A stretch of DNA of 64,000 nucleotides. It comes from Janthinobacterium agaricidamnosum NBRC 102515 = DSM 9628 (GTDB lineage: Bacteria; Pseudomonadota; Gammaproteobacteria; Burkholderiales; Burkholderiaceae_D). The stretch covers positions 4,547,222-4,611,221 of the forward strand of contig NZ_HG322949.1 of the NCBI RefSeq assembly GCF_000723165.1, read 5' to 3'. The notes beneath the pieces are model-generated. The model did not search any database. It had not been told where the DNA came from and saw only the letters and a list, made by a program, of their open reading frames with translations. Made by a program: the position numbers and the translations under genes. Shown here piece by piece: positions 37,546 to 46,783 of the stretch. Each line of letters begins with the position of its first letter. Within the stretch, counting starts at the first letter, position 1.

Positions 37546-38962
37546 ACTGCGTACGCTGGCCGGCTTGTACTTGCTGCCCCTGCTGCTGGCCGGCTGGAGC
37601 GGCGCGCAGGCGGCCAGCGTCACCATCATCAACGCCAATACGCCCGGGGTCGGCTTCAACGACCCGACGCCGGCCGCGCCGGTCGGCGGCAACAGCGGCG
37701 TCACGCTGGGCGAACAGCGCCTGATCGCGTTCACCTACGCGGCCGAGATCTGGGGTTCCAAGCTCGACAGCCCGGTGCCGATCCGGGTCCAGGCCAGCTT
37801 CCAGCCGCTCAGTTGCACCGCCAGCAGCGCGGTGCTGGGCTCGGCCGGCGCCGCGTCGATCTACGCCGACTTTCCCGGCGCGCAGCGCAGCAACACCTGG
37901 TATCCGGGCGCGCTGGCGGCCAAGCTGGCCGGCGCCGACCAGGACGAACCCGGCGATCCGCACCTGATCGCCCGCTTCAACTCGCGCCTGGGCCTGTTTC
38001 CCGATTGCCTGCCCGGCTCGCCGTTCTACCTGGGACTGGACAACCACCATGGCAGCCAGGTCGACCTGGTCACCGTGCTGCTGCATGAAATGGCGCACGG
38101 CCTCGGCTTCCAGACCTACACCGACGAACAAAGCGGCGAATTCTACTTCGGCACGCCGTCGATCTGGGACCACCACCTGACCGACAACCGCAACGGCAAG
38201 ACCTGGGTCATGGAAAGCGCGGCGGAACGGGCCGCCTCGTCGGTCAGCGGCGACGGCTTGTCGTGGGACGGTGCCCACGTCAATGCCGCCGTGCCGGTCG
38301 TGCTGAGCGGCGAGTCGCGGCTGATCATCAGCGGCAATGCGGCCGGTCCGGCGGCCGGCACTTACCAGGTCGGCGACGCCGCATTCGGCCCGCCGCTGGC
38401 CAACCCGCCGCTGACCGGACAAGTGATGCCGGTAGTCGACCAGCCGGACGGCGCCGGCCTGGCCTGCACCGCGCTCAGCCCGGCCAATGCGCTGGCGGTC
38501 GACCACAATATCGGCCTGGTCGACCGCGGCGGCTGCAACTTCACCGTCAAGGCGAAAAACCTGCAAGACGCCGGTGCCACAGGCATGATCGTGATCGACA
38601 ACGTGGCCGGCCCGGTGACCGGACTGGGCGGCTCGGACCCCAGCGTGACGATACCGGCGGTGCGCGTATCGCAAGCCGACGGCAACCTGATCCGGGCCAG
38701 CCTGCAACACCGCTCGCGCACCATGTCCGGCGTCATCGCCAGCCTCGGTGTCGATACCGCCAAACTGGCCGGCACCGACGCCGGACAGCGCGTCCTGATG
38801 TACACGCCGCTGGAATATGAGCCGGGTTCGTCGGTATCGCACTACAGCACCGACGCCAAGCCGAACCAGTTGATGGAACCGGCGCTGAACGCCGATTTGA
38901 GACACCAGGTGGAACCGCCCAGGGATTTGACGCTGCCGTTGTTGCGGGATATTGGGTGGTGA
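37532..38962 (+). CDS. Secreted PA-domain zinc metalloprotease
   Basis: The 476-residue protein has a signal peptide (cleavage near SGAQAAS), a zinc-protease motif LLHEMAHGLGF (HExxHxxG) about residues 185-195, and an inserted protease-associated (PA) domain about 290-400 (GLVDRGGCNFTVKAKNLQDA). The end LRDIGW is typical of this exported group. The ATG at 37532 has GGGAG upstream and overlaps the PEP-CTERM fusion gene, so the two are probably co-translated. It may process the surface protein encoded upstream; that is inference. Confidence 0.82.
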   Translation: MDTIKLRTLAGLYLLPLLLAGWSGAQAASVTIINANTPGVGFNDPTPAAPVGGNSGVTLGEQRLIAFTYAAEIWGSKLDSPVPIRVQASFQPLSCTASSAVLGSAGAASIYADFPGAQRSNTWYPGALAAKLAGADQDEPGDPHLIARFNSRLGLFPDCLPGSPFYLGLDNHHGSQVDLVTVLLHEMAHGLGFQTYTDEQSGEFYFGTPSIWDHHLTDNRNGKTWVMESAAERAASSVSGDGLSWDGAHVNAAVPVVLSGESRLIISGNAAGPAAGTYQVGDAAFGPPLANPPLTGQVMPVVDQPDGAGLACTALSPANALAVDHNIGLVDRGGCNFTVKAKNLQDAGATGMIVIDNVAGPVTGLGGSDPSVTIPAVRVSQADGNLIRASLQHRSRTMSGVIASLGVDTAKLAGTDAGQRVLMYTPLEYEPGSSVSHYSTDAKPNQLMEPALNADLRHQVEPPRDLTLPLLRDIGW

Positions 38963-38987
38963 GGTTTTGCGGCTGCATTTTGCTGAA

Positions 38988-39023
38988 ACGGGCGGTGCGC
39001 GCAGGTGGGCCGCCCGTTTTTTT
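38988..39023 (+). terminator. Terminator of the PA-domain protease gene
   Basis: ACGGGCGG (38988-38995) pairs with CCGCCCGT (39010-39017), followed by seven T. Confidence 0.8.
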
Positions 39024-39333
39024 CAGCCAGCGGCTTCCAGCGGCTGCGCGACCAGACGGACATCGCGCGCGGTGCACACCCGGCTGACGGTATCGAAGCG
39101 CGGCGCGCTATCCGGCCGCAGCGTTTTATACAAAGCCTCGCGGGTAATCCCGGCTGACTTGGCGATTTCCGTCATGCCCCGGCGCGGGCAATATCCCCCA
39201 GGGCCGAGGCCAACAGCAATGCATCGTTGGCTTCGATGATGTCGGTCAGATAAGCGGCAATCGCTACATCGCGATCGAGGTAGGGAGCAGCGTCGAAATC
39301 GGGCAGCTTGCTGACATTGATACGATTGCTCAT
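39023..39333 (-). pseudogene. Frameshifted HigA-like antitoxin
   Basis: The first frame from ATG 39333 (AAAGGAAT upstream) reads MSNRINVSKLPDFDAAPYL to LASALGDIARA and then stops. The next frame continues RGMTEIAKSAGITREALYKT to the stop at 39023. Together they give the usual ~100-residue addiction-module antidote with a helix-turn-helix. One base is missing near 39176-39184 (the codon before GGC-ATG). No toxin gene is seen beside it. The sequence reaches the left edge of the low-GC island. Confidence 0.75.
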
Positions 39334-39627
39334 GTTTATTCCTTTGCTTAATCCAGCATCGCTGGCCAATGATTTGGCGCGTTGAATATCGCTTTTTTGA
39401 GTGCGTTTGGGACTGTCTGTAAGCAACACTGTTGACATATGTGATTATTTTAGAATTATTTTTTAGAGTTGCCAGGTTTTTTGCTGACTTTTTAATGGCA
39501 CCTGATGCCATCAAAAATTTCGCAGCAGATACTCCTTTATTGATCTTCCTTTTTAAATAACGTTCCGAATTCACTAAAAAGCGGCAGACTAAATAGTGCT
39601 GTCTTTGGACATCTGCTGTAAAATTTA

Positions 39628-39656
39628 TTCAAATACAAGAATTTGTTTCTTATAAC
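39628..39656 (+). promoter_or_regulatory. Promoter of the ankyrin-sigma/MORC-Z1 operon, with operator-like palindrome
   Basis: TTCAAA (39628-39633), a 17-base spacer and TATAAC (39651-39656) fit a sigma-70 promoter. The spacer contains the overlapping inverted repeats CAAAT...ATTTG (39630-39645) and AAGAA...TTCTT, placed where a repressor or a second sigma factor could act. Transcription would start near 39663, just ahead of the leader ORF. Confidence 0.45.
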
Positions 39657-39676
39657 ACGATTTTGGCAGAGCCAAC

Positions 39677-39805
39677 ATGCTCACAGAAACATCCAAGCTG
39701 TCCTGCAAAGAACATCGCTTTTTAAGCATAAAAAATTTCAAAACTCTATTTAGAGAGTCCGCAGAAATCGACAGCTCCGTGGCGCGGATACAGGCGCACG
39801 AATGA
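39677..39805 (+). CDS. 42-codon leader ORF overlapping the sigma-factor start
   Basis: ATG at 39677 opens a frame MLTETSKLSCKEHRFLSIKN... of 42 residues. Its TGA (39803-39805) overlaps the ATG of the sigma-factor gene as ATGA, the same junction used between the next two gene pairs of the operon. The peptide is hydrophilic and basic with no recognisable domain. The ribosome-binding site is weak. It may be a regulatory leader or a small protein; it could also be chance. Confidence 0.4.
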   Translation: MLTETSKLSCKEHRFLSIKNFKTLFRESAEIDSSVARIQAHE

Positions 39806-42384
39806 TCAGCACAAGCGTCCCTAGTATCCTTCCTCTTAACCGTTTCCTAAAAATGGCGGTCATGGCTGGTATCGAAAGCGCCATCCAAATTCACATCGAC
39901 CGGGGCGACGACCTCAATGCTCGTGATGGAAATGGACTCACCCTTCTCATGCTATCGGCGGGCCGCAATAAATTTTCGATGTGCAAATTTCTGCTTGATG
40001 CAGGAGTAGACAAAGACCTGCTTGATCCCTCTGGAAAAACTGCGTATGCCATCGCGGTCGCCGCTGGCGCGCACGAAGCAGTAGCAATATTGGAGGCGGC
40101 GGTCACCTTGCAGCTTGGGGTGTTTGGTGCTCAAGGTCTGAGCATGATCGATCCTCCAGATGAACACATCATGCCTCTGGAATCACAAGCGCTTGAATGC
40201 ACCACATCTCTTGCCGCAGTTGACGTGACTCAAACTGATACGGTTCCACATAATTTTCACTTCGACGCAAAGGAATTGAGCGAACTAGAAAGCGTATCCG
40301 AGTTTGACTTGATCGGCTGGGAGCCAGAGGAGGACGCGTCTCCTCCCGAAGTCGATCCGTCTGTCGCCCAAGCTGCCAGCGCGATCCAGGTATCCATTTC
40401 GAAATATGAGCCCATAGACTCGTCGGAAGACTGGGAAGACATTGATGTCTACCTACCAGAGCGATCGCTACCGCTCGCTCGCACTAGTGATGCAGAGGCC
40501 CGCGAACTGCTACGTTTATTGCTGCTTCGAGCCGCTCGTGAAGGCAGTGTGCCTAGCGCTGCGGTCAAAGCCTTGTCGCTGAACGATGACCAATCGGCAA
40601 ACCCAGAAGCGGAGGCGCTGCTAACCATGGTCATCAATGACGTTGGCGCCGAAGTCGATGAGCGATTCGAATACGCCAAGCCTGACGAAAATTTCGAGGT
40701 CTACGTCAACCCTGAGGAAACACCGGACGAAGAAGAAATAGTTACCAATGCCTTCGCGTTTATTGACAACTTGGCCTCACGCTACTCGGAGCCCTTGCGC
40801 ATATACCAAAAAGAATTTCAGCGCGAGAGGCTAATTTCTGCCGAAGAAGAAGTCTTCCTAGGTAAAGCGATGGAAGTCCAAATGGAACGAGCACTTGACG
40901 CCCTGGCAGCTTGGCCACGCGGGATTGATCTGACACTGGCCGCCGGCAATATTATCAAGACCAAACAAAGGCCTCTGATTTGGCTATCGCTTGGACCGAT
41001 CGAAGCTGAGCCAAACCTTGAATCAACATCTGAAGGCGAAAGCGATGCAGATATCGCGGCTACAGATCAGGCGGAAGAGGAACTCGAGGCCGATGAAGAG
41101 TCGCAGTTCGATAGTGACCTCCCACTCGGTAGCTTCACGTCAGAATTTTCGGATGCGATGGACAGGCTCGCTAGTCTTCCAGTAGGACCAACGCAGCGCG
41201 GAGCGAATTGGGCAGCAATCCGTGAAACGCTGTCGTCGCTCCGACTGAATCGTCGCTTCCTTCTCGAGCTGGCAAATGCCGAAACCGACGGTGCCCAAGA
41301 ATCGGCGATGCAATATGCCAGCGCGATAAAGGGATACCAGATCGCTCGCGAACGAATGGTGGCTGCCAACTTGAAGCTCGTGTTCCATCTTGCCAAAAAG
41401 CATCTTTATAGCGGAGAGCCCTTGGACGACTTAGCACAAGAAGGAAATATTGGCCTATTGAAAGCCGTCGAGCGCTACGATTGGCGGCGTGGCTTCAAGT
41501 TCTCCACCTATGCCACTTGGTGGATACGCCAACACATTGGGCGCTACATCGCAGACAAATGCCGGACTATTCGCGTTCCGGTCCATGTCTATGGGAGTGT
41601 TCAGCGCCTAGCTCGTGAAACGCGCGAATTTGAATCAGAGAATGGACATTCGCCTGAGCTCAATGAAATAGCGGCCCGCTTAGACATGCCTGCTTACAAA
41701 GTGTCTGCACTTCAGCGACTCGCGCCTGAACCGATATCAATACATGACCTATCAATCGATGAACTAATAGCCGCCGATGCTCTGTCCGATTTCGTTTCAC
41801 CAGACCCTTTTGACATTGCGTTCAAATCCGATGTGCACAAAACAATTGACAGAGTTTTGGCTACGCTCAAGCCGAAAGAAGCACAAATTATTCGACTGCG
41901 CTATGGCATCGGGATTAATGACTCATTGACGCTAGACGACATCGGACAACGATATGAAGTCACAAGGGAGCGTATTCGCCAGATTGAAGCCAAAGCTATC
42001 CAGAAGTTGATGCAGCCTAGCAGGATTGATGCTTTATCGAACGTGTTTTTTGGCTATCCTTTTTCCAAAGAGAGCAAGGGGCAAGAGAACAGCTCCCTGT
42101 CTAGCAGATCCAAGCCGTCAGCAGACGTCAACTCGATACAGTCCCAACTTGCGGCTAGGCCGACTCCTGATGGCACGTCATCACCTGTAAAGACGTCAAG
42201 CATCGATAAATTCCTAACACAGGCTATGGCCTTAGGTGTTTCTGTGATCGACGAACGCAAAGAAGCATCAGGAAAAATATGGATCAGTTTTATTGAAACG
42301 CCCGACGGCCGTTACAAAAAATTAGCCCGTAAGCTGCTTGCTTTGGGGTTCGAATTCATCCCAGAAAAAGGTTATTGGAAATGA
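39802..42384 (+). CDS. RpoD-like sigma factor with N-terminal ankyrin repeats
   Basis: The 860-residue protein begins with about three ankyrin repeats (residues ~15-105; DDLNARDGNGLTLLMLSA, LLDAGVDKDLLDPSGKTA), then an acidic linker. Region 1.2-like sequence lies at 328-365 (SEPLRIYQKEFQRERLISAE). Regions 2.1-2.4 lie at ~512-598 (DDLAQEGNIGLLKAVERYDW, FSTYATWWIRQHIGRYIADK), region 3 to ~665, and region 4 at ~684-745 (VTRERIRQIEAKAIQKLMQP). The DNA-binding parts are close to the primary sigma factor. A ~115-residue tail ends in a small domain (GKIWISF, LGFEFIPEKGYWK). Its TGA overlaps the ATPase ATG, so it belongs to the restriction operon. GC is lower than the flanks. A sigma factor here is unexpected. 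Confidence 0.9.
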   Translation: MISTSVPSILPLNRFLKMAVMAGIESAIQIHIDRGDDLNARDGNGLTLLMLSAGRNKFSMCKFLLDAGVDKDLLDPSGKTAYAIAVAAGAHEAVAILEAAVTLQLGVFGAQGLSMIDPPDEHIMPLESQALECTTSLAAVDVTQTDTVPHNFHFDAKELSELESVSEFDLIGWEPEEDASPPEVDPSVAQAASAIQVSISKYEPIDSSEDWEDIDVYLPERSLPLARTSDAEARELLRLLLLRAAREGSVPSAAVKALSLNDDQSANPEAEALLTMVINDVGAEVDERFEYAKPDENFEVYVNPEETPDEEEIVTNAFAFIDNLASRYSEPLRIYQKEFQRERLISAEEEVFLGKAMEVQMERALDALAAWPRGIDLTLAAGNIIKTKQRPLIWLSLGPIEAEPNLESTSEGESDADIAATDQAEEELEADEESQFDSDLPLGSFTSEFSDAMDRLASLPVGPTQRGANWAAIRETLSSLRLNRRFLLELANAETDGAQESAMQYASAIKGYQIARERMVAANLKLVFHLAKKHLYSGEPLDDLAQEGNIGLLKAVERYDWRRGFKFSTYATWWIRQHIGRYIADKCRTIRVPVHVYGSVQRLARETREFESENGHSPELNEIAARLDMPAYKVSALQRLAPEPISIHDLSIDELIAADALSDFVSPDPFDIAFKSDVHKTIDRVLATLKPKEAQIIRLRYGIGINDSLTLDDIGQRYEVTRERIRQIEAKAIQKLMQPSRIDALSNVFFGYPFSKESKGQENSSLSSRSKPSADVNSIQSQLAARPTPDGTSSPVKTSSIDKFLTQAMALGVSVIDERKEASGKIWISFIETPDGRYKKLARKLLALGFEFIPEKGYWK

Positions 42385-43874
42385 TTTCAAAGACACGAAG
42401 CGCGCCGCCGCGTGCGATGGCAATGCTTGAGGCATTGCGCGGCTTGGGCTACTCAACGGCAGCGGCTCTGTCTGATATTATCGACAACAGCATTTCAGCT
42501 GACGCGAAAGAAGTCCGTATCGATTTCACTTGGAATGGGCATACCAGCCGCATAGCCATTCTCGACAATGGGTTAGGCATGGACGATGCAGAGCTCGAAA
42601 ATGCCATGCGTCTTGGCGATAAAAACCCACTTGATACTCGTGCCATCAACGATCTGGGTCGTTTCGGCATGGGCCTTAAAACAGCTTCTTTCTCGCAATG
42701 CCGAAGGCTAACTGTAGCCGCTGTCAAAGACGGCATCACAAGCTGTCTGCGCTGGGATTTGGACGAACTCGCAGCGGATCCCAGTGGAGGTTGGCTTCTT
42801 TTCGAAGGACCAGCTCCGGGATCGAAACCTTTCATCACAGGCTTAAAAGGAAAGAAAGCAGGCACGCTGGTCTTATGGGAAACGATGGACCGTGTGGTCA
42901 CTTTCGGTTACACATCTGATGATTTCCATGACCTCATCGATAACGTTGAGTCTCATTTAGCGATGGTCTTCCATAGGTTACTAGAGGGCCCACGCCCGAA
43001 ACTCAAACTACTTTTAAACGGCCGCTCCGTCACACCTTGGGACCCATTCATGTCCGGCCATCCAGCGAAGCCGTGGACATCGCCAACCACGAACCACGCC
43101 ACCGGTTACGGTGCCGTCTCCGTGCAGTGTCATGTATTGCCTCACCGCGATAAGTTATCGATTGCGGAGTTTGAAGCCAACGCTGGCCCCGCTGGCTGGA
43201 CCGCTCAGCAGGGATTCTACGTCTACCGTAACGAGCGCCTCCTAGTAGCAGGTGGATGGTTGGGATTGGGTAACGCCCGAGCATGGAACAGGGAGGAGGC
43301 ACATCGACTAGCCCGCATACGCCTGGATATCCCAAACACAGCCGATGCAGACTGGAAAATTGACGTTCGCAAATCGACTGCTCGTCCACCTGTGTCGCTT
43401 CGCCCTTGGCTTATGTTGCTGGCCGAAAATACACGTGAGCGCGCTCGACATGTATTTGCCTATAGAGGAACGCCAGCGCCAGCTAAAGGCGGTATCCCCA
43501 TTGAACAGGCTTGGCGTATCGAACGACTTAAGGCAGGCATGCGATATCGGATCGAAGAAACGCATCCATCCGTCGCTGCCGTTCTGGAAAGCTCAGGAAC
43601 GCTTGCTCCGTTGATCAAGTCGATGCTTCGGGTAATCGAAGAAACAGTCCCCGTGCAGCGCATCTGGCTCGACACCGCCGAAAACAAAGAGACTCCAAGA
43701 ACCGGCTTCGAGGGCGAACCCAATGCAGCCGTGATCGAGGTCGCTGGCGTACTCTTCAATGACCTGATAGAACGCAAAGGCCTGAGCGTTGAGGAAGCAC
43801 GCAAGTCGATGTCGCGCACTGAACCATTCCAAAAATATCCAGCACTCGTCGCAAAACTAGGGAGTCAAAAATGA
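42381..43874 (+). CDS. MORC/MutL-type GHKL ATPase
   Basis: The 497-residue protein has the Bergerat ATP fold: N-box ALSDIIDNSISA (Glu-to-Asp variant, about 29-40), G1 box ILDNGLGM and G2 box GRFGMGLKTAS. A transducer-like domain follows. Proteins of this kind occur in restriction-modification operons with Z1-domain proteins and are the proposed relatives of eukaryotic MORC ATPases (Iyer, Abhiman and Aravind). They are thought to clamp or remodel DNA. ATG 42381 overlaps the sigma-factor stop (ATGA), and its own stop overlaps the Z1 start (ATGA). Confidence 0.88.
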   Translation: MISKTRSAPPRAMAMLEALRGLGYSTAAALSDIIDNSISADAKEVRIDFTWNGHTSRIAILDNGLGMDDAELENAMRLGDKNPLDTRAINDLGRFGMGLKTASFSQCRRLTVAAVKDGITSCLRWDLDELAADPSGGWLLFEGPAPGSKPFITGLKGKKAGTLVLWETMDRVVTFGYTSDDFHDLIDNVESHLAMVFHRLLEGPRPKLKLLLNGRSVTPWDPFMSGHPAKPWTSPTTNHATGYGAVSVQCHVLPHRDKLSIAEFEANAGPAGWTAQQGFYVYRNERLLVAGGWLGLGNARAWNREEAHRLARIRLDIPNTADADWKIDVRKSTARPPVSLRPWLMLLAENTRERARHVFAYRGTPAPAKGGIPIEQAWRIERLKAGMRYRIEETHPSVAAVLESSGTLAPLIKSMLRVIEETVPVQRIWLDTAENKETPRTGFEGEPNAAVIEVAGVLFNDLIERKGLSVEEARKSMSRTEPFQKYPALVAKLGSQK

Positions 43875-46783
43875 CCGTAGCAGAAGAGGCAGCAGCGCAA
43901 GCGCAATTGCTCGAAGATGTCATCGCCACCGCGCAGCGGCTGCTGAAGGCAGAAAAGGACTCGTCAAAGATCACGCCGTCCTACATCGCTGAGAAGGTGA
44001 AGTTGGCCGCAGCGACGTTCGCGAGCGATCCGCCGGTCCCTTTGAACGAGGCCAAGGTAGTTGCCACTCTGATCCAACGATTCAGTCACCGGATGGGCAA
44101 AGCCACTACCCTCGTTGACAACACGGGGCACTTCGATTGGCTCACTGCCTCCCGGAAGAAAGATTGGCATTACTGGCGCCGCTATCGAGACTATCAGGAG
44201 TCCAAATTGTCTGACGTGGTCGTTGATGGACTCGACGAAGCGACCGATGACATTCTCGGACTCCTCGAAGACCCACTGCGGACAGATTCCTGGGATCGGC
44301 GGGGGCTCGTGGTCGGGCATGTCCAATCGGGGAAGACCAGCAACTACACCGGCTTGATCAACAAGGCCGCCGATGCCGGCTACAAGATCATCATTGTGCT
44401 GGCCGGCATGCACAACAATCTGCGCTCGCAGACCCAGATGCGCCTTGAGGAAGGATTCTTGGGCTACGAGACGACGGTGAACCGCGACGCTGGTGCGGCT
44501 ATCGGCGTGGCTGCGTTTGGCGAAGACCTGAAAACAAACTCAGCGACGACAAGAGCGGAAAACGGCGATTTCAGCAAAGCTATCGCCAAGCATTTTCACG
44601 GCATTTCCCCGGAAGAACGTCCTTGGCTCTTCGTGGTCAAGAAGCAAAAAACTGTGCTGACAGAACTCCTTAAATGGATTCAAACACGCGTGACTGATAC
44701 TCAAAGCTCGCTACCCGATTGGAGATTGGTAACCAAGCTGCCGCTTCTCATGATCGACGACGAGGCCGACAATGCTTCGGTGGATACAGGCGAACAGGAA
44801 TTCAACGATGATGGAGCACCCGACGAGGAACATCAGCCAAAAACCATCAACAGCCTGATTCGCCAACTACTCCACTCCTTTACTCGCAAGGCCTACGTAG
44901 GATACACGGCCACGCCATTCGCCAACATCTACATCCACCACAAGGGTGCTACTGCCAAGGAAGGCCCCGACCTCTTTCCCAAGGCTTTCATCATAAATCT
45001 AGCGGCTCCGTCGAACTATGTCGGCCCCTCGCGCATGTTTGGGAAAGTAACCAAGGATGGCCGCATGGGAGCCCTTCCGCTCGCTCGCAGCATCTTGGAC
45101 CACTATGCCCCAGAGTCTGACTCGGGATGGATGCCACCCAAGCACAAAAAGACACACGTTCCGCTCCACAACGGTCAAGAAACGATACCACTTTCTCTGC
45201 GCGATGCCATTCACCACTTCGCGCTTGTCTGCGCGGCGCGCGAATTGCGCGGCCAAGGGACCGAGCACAGCTCCATGCTGATTCACGTCACTCGATATGT
45301 GTCTGTCCAAGACCATGTTCGAGAGCAAGTCGAGGAAACAGTGCGCCGCATGCGCCAGAAAATCACCCGAGGCAGCCACGCCGGCGAGTTGCTCGCGCAC
45401 ATGCGCAAGCTCTGGGACGAGGACATTGTCCCTACACGTGACAAGGTCGTAGAGCTTTCTCCCGCCGAGGAGCACCCTCCTGAACTGCCATCATGGGAGG
45501 AAGTGGTAGCGAAACTGCCGGATGTGCTTAGCGACATTACCGTCCGCTCCATCAATGGAACGGCCAAAGACGCATTGGACTACGCAACGCCTGGTGCCGC
45601 GCTCAAGGTCATAGCCGTCGGCGGCGATAAGCTCGCTCGGGGCCTGACCCTTGAAGGCCTCTGCGTGAGCTACTTCGTCCGCTCGACAAAGATGTATGAC
45701 ACCCTGATGCAGATGGGCCGCTGGTTCGGCTACCGGCCTGGTTATTTGGACCTCTGCCGGCTCTACACATCGCCGGATTTGGTGAAGTGGTTCGGCCATA
45801 TCGCCGACGCGTCCGAAGAACTGCGCGAAGAATTCGATTTCATGGCAAAGGCGAAGCTCACGCCAGAACAATACGGTCTCAAGGTCATGTCTCACGAAAT
45901 TCTAACAGTTACTTCGCCATTGAAAATGCGCAACGCTCAGACGCTGTCCCTGACATACAGCGGCACTCGGCCTCAGACTATCCTATTCCACCGGGACTTC
46001 AAAGTGCAGAAAGAGAACCTCGCTTCTACCGACGCACTGATCTCCTCTCTGGGGATGGAGTTCGTGGAGGCTCCGAAATATCCGCGCGATAGCGAAGCCG
46101 ACTATTGGCCAGGTGCGCGATTGTGGAGAGACGTGGATGTGGAAAAAGTGCTTACATTCTTGGGGAGCTATACGACCCACCCGAATGCCACAAGCGCCAA
46201 GGCGGTGGTCCTCACGGATTTCATCACCAAGATGCTCGACATCGGAAAATTGAAACAATGGAGCGTTGCACTCTTGACAGGCGGCGAAGGAGATGGCGAA
46301 GAGCATATCTTCCCTGGTGACTTTAAGGTTAGCACCTTCCAAACACGCAGGACCGACGATCCTGACTCGCCAGGCGTCAAGGACCCAAGCATGTTTGCCA
46401 TCGGTGTGCTAACCGACCCAAAAGACGAGGGCATTGACCTCAATGACGATACTTGGCGAGATGCACTCGTACGCACGCGCGCGGCCTGGAAGCAAGACCA
46501 TGCGCGCGGGCGTCTGAATCCACCAACCAGCCCCAGTGGCAAAGGCATTCGCGAGGCGAGAGACAAGCTCGGTGGCGATGCGGATCGCGGCCTATTGCTG
46601 CTCTATTCGCTTGCTCCCTACTACAAAGGCAAGGAAAAGCTTCCTGAAAATCTTATTGTACCTGGCTGGAACAAACCCATCATGGCCTTCGCCATCGCGT
46701 TTCCCGCGAGCGAAAACGGAATCCGGGTGGAATACGAAGTGAACCTTCTTTATTGGATGCAGGAATATGGCCCGACCGAGTAA
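43871..46783 (+). CDS. Z1-domain helicase-like protein
   Basis: The 970-residue protein has a P-loop variant GHVQSGKTSN (about 151-160), Walker B LLMIDDEADNAS (about 293) and late helicase motifs GGDKLARGLTLEGL (about 583) and MQMGRWFGYRPGY. The Z1 domain covers roughly 400-640 and marks a superfamily-2-like ATPase found almost only in MORC-type restriction systems. It probably translocates on DNA and presents it to the nuclease encoded next. Its end overlaps the next gene by 17 bases. Confidence 0.92.
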   Translation: MTVAEEAAAQAQLLEDVIATAQRLLKAEKDSSKITPSYIAEKVKLAAATFASDPPVPLNEAKVVATLIQRFSHRMGKATTLVDNTGHFDWLTASRKKDWHYWRRYRDYQESKLSDVVVDGLDEATDDILGLLEDPLRTDSWDRRGLVVGHVQSGKTSNYTGLINKAADAGYKIIIVLAGMHNNLRSQTQMRLEEGFLGYETTVNRDAGAAIGVAAFGEDLKTNSATTRAENGDFSKAIAKHFHGISPEERPWLFVVKKQKTVLTELLKWIQTRVTDTQSSLPDWRLVTKLPLLMIDDEADNASVDTGEQEFNDDGAPDEEHQPKTINSLIRQLLHSFTRKAYVGYTATPFANIYIHHKGATAKEGPDLFPKAFIINLAAPSNYVGPSRMFGKVTKDGRMGALPLARSILDHYAPESDSGWMPPKHKKTHVPLHNGQETIPLSLRDAIHHFALVCAARELRGQGTEHSSMLIHVTRYVSVQDHVREQVEETVRRMRQKITRGSHAGELLAHMRKLWDEDIVPTRDKVVELSPAEEHPPELPSWEEVVAKLPDVLSDITVRSINGTAKDALDYATPGAALKVIAVGGDKLARGLTLEGLCVSYFVRSTKMYDTLMQMGRWFGYRPGYLDLCRLYTSPDLVKWFGHIADASEELREEFDFMAKAKLTPEQYGLKVMSHEILTVTSPLKMRNAQTLSLTYSGTRPQTILFHRDFKVQKENLASTDALISSLGMEFVEAPKYPRDSEADYWPGARLWRDVDVEKVLTFLGSYTTHPNATSAKAVVLTDFITKMLDIGKLKQWSVALLTGGEGDGEEHIFPGDFKVSTFQTRRTDDPDSPGVKDPSMFAIGVLTDPKDEGIDLNDDTWRDALVRTRAAWKQDHARGRLNPPTSPSGKGIREARDKLGGDADRGLLLLYSLAPYYKGKEKLPENLIVPGWNKPIMAFAIAFPASENGIRVEYEVNLLYWMQEYGPTE

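Noticed and set aside
37439..38905. 488-codon minus-strand frame
   Set aside because: Antisense to the PA-domain protease; no ribosome-binding site or family features.
39334..39438. Upstream extension of the antitoxin frame as a toxin remnant
   Set aside because: The 35 codons show no HigB-like features, and a good ribosome-binding site supports the ATG at 39333.
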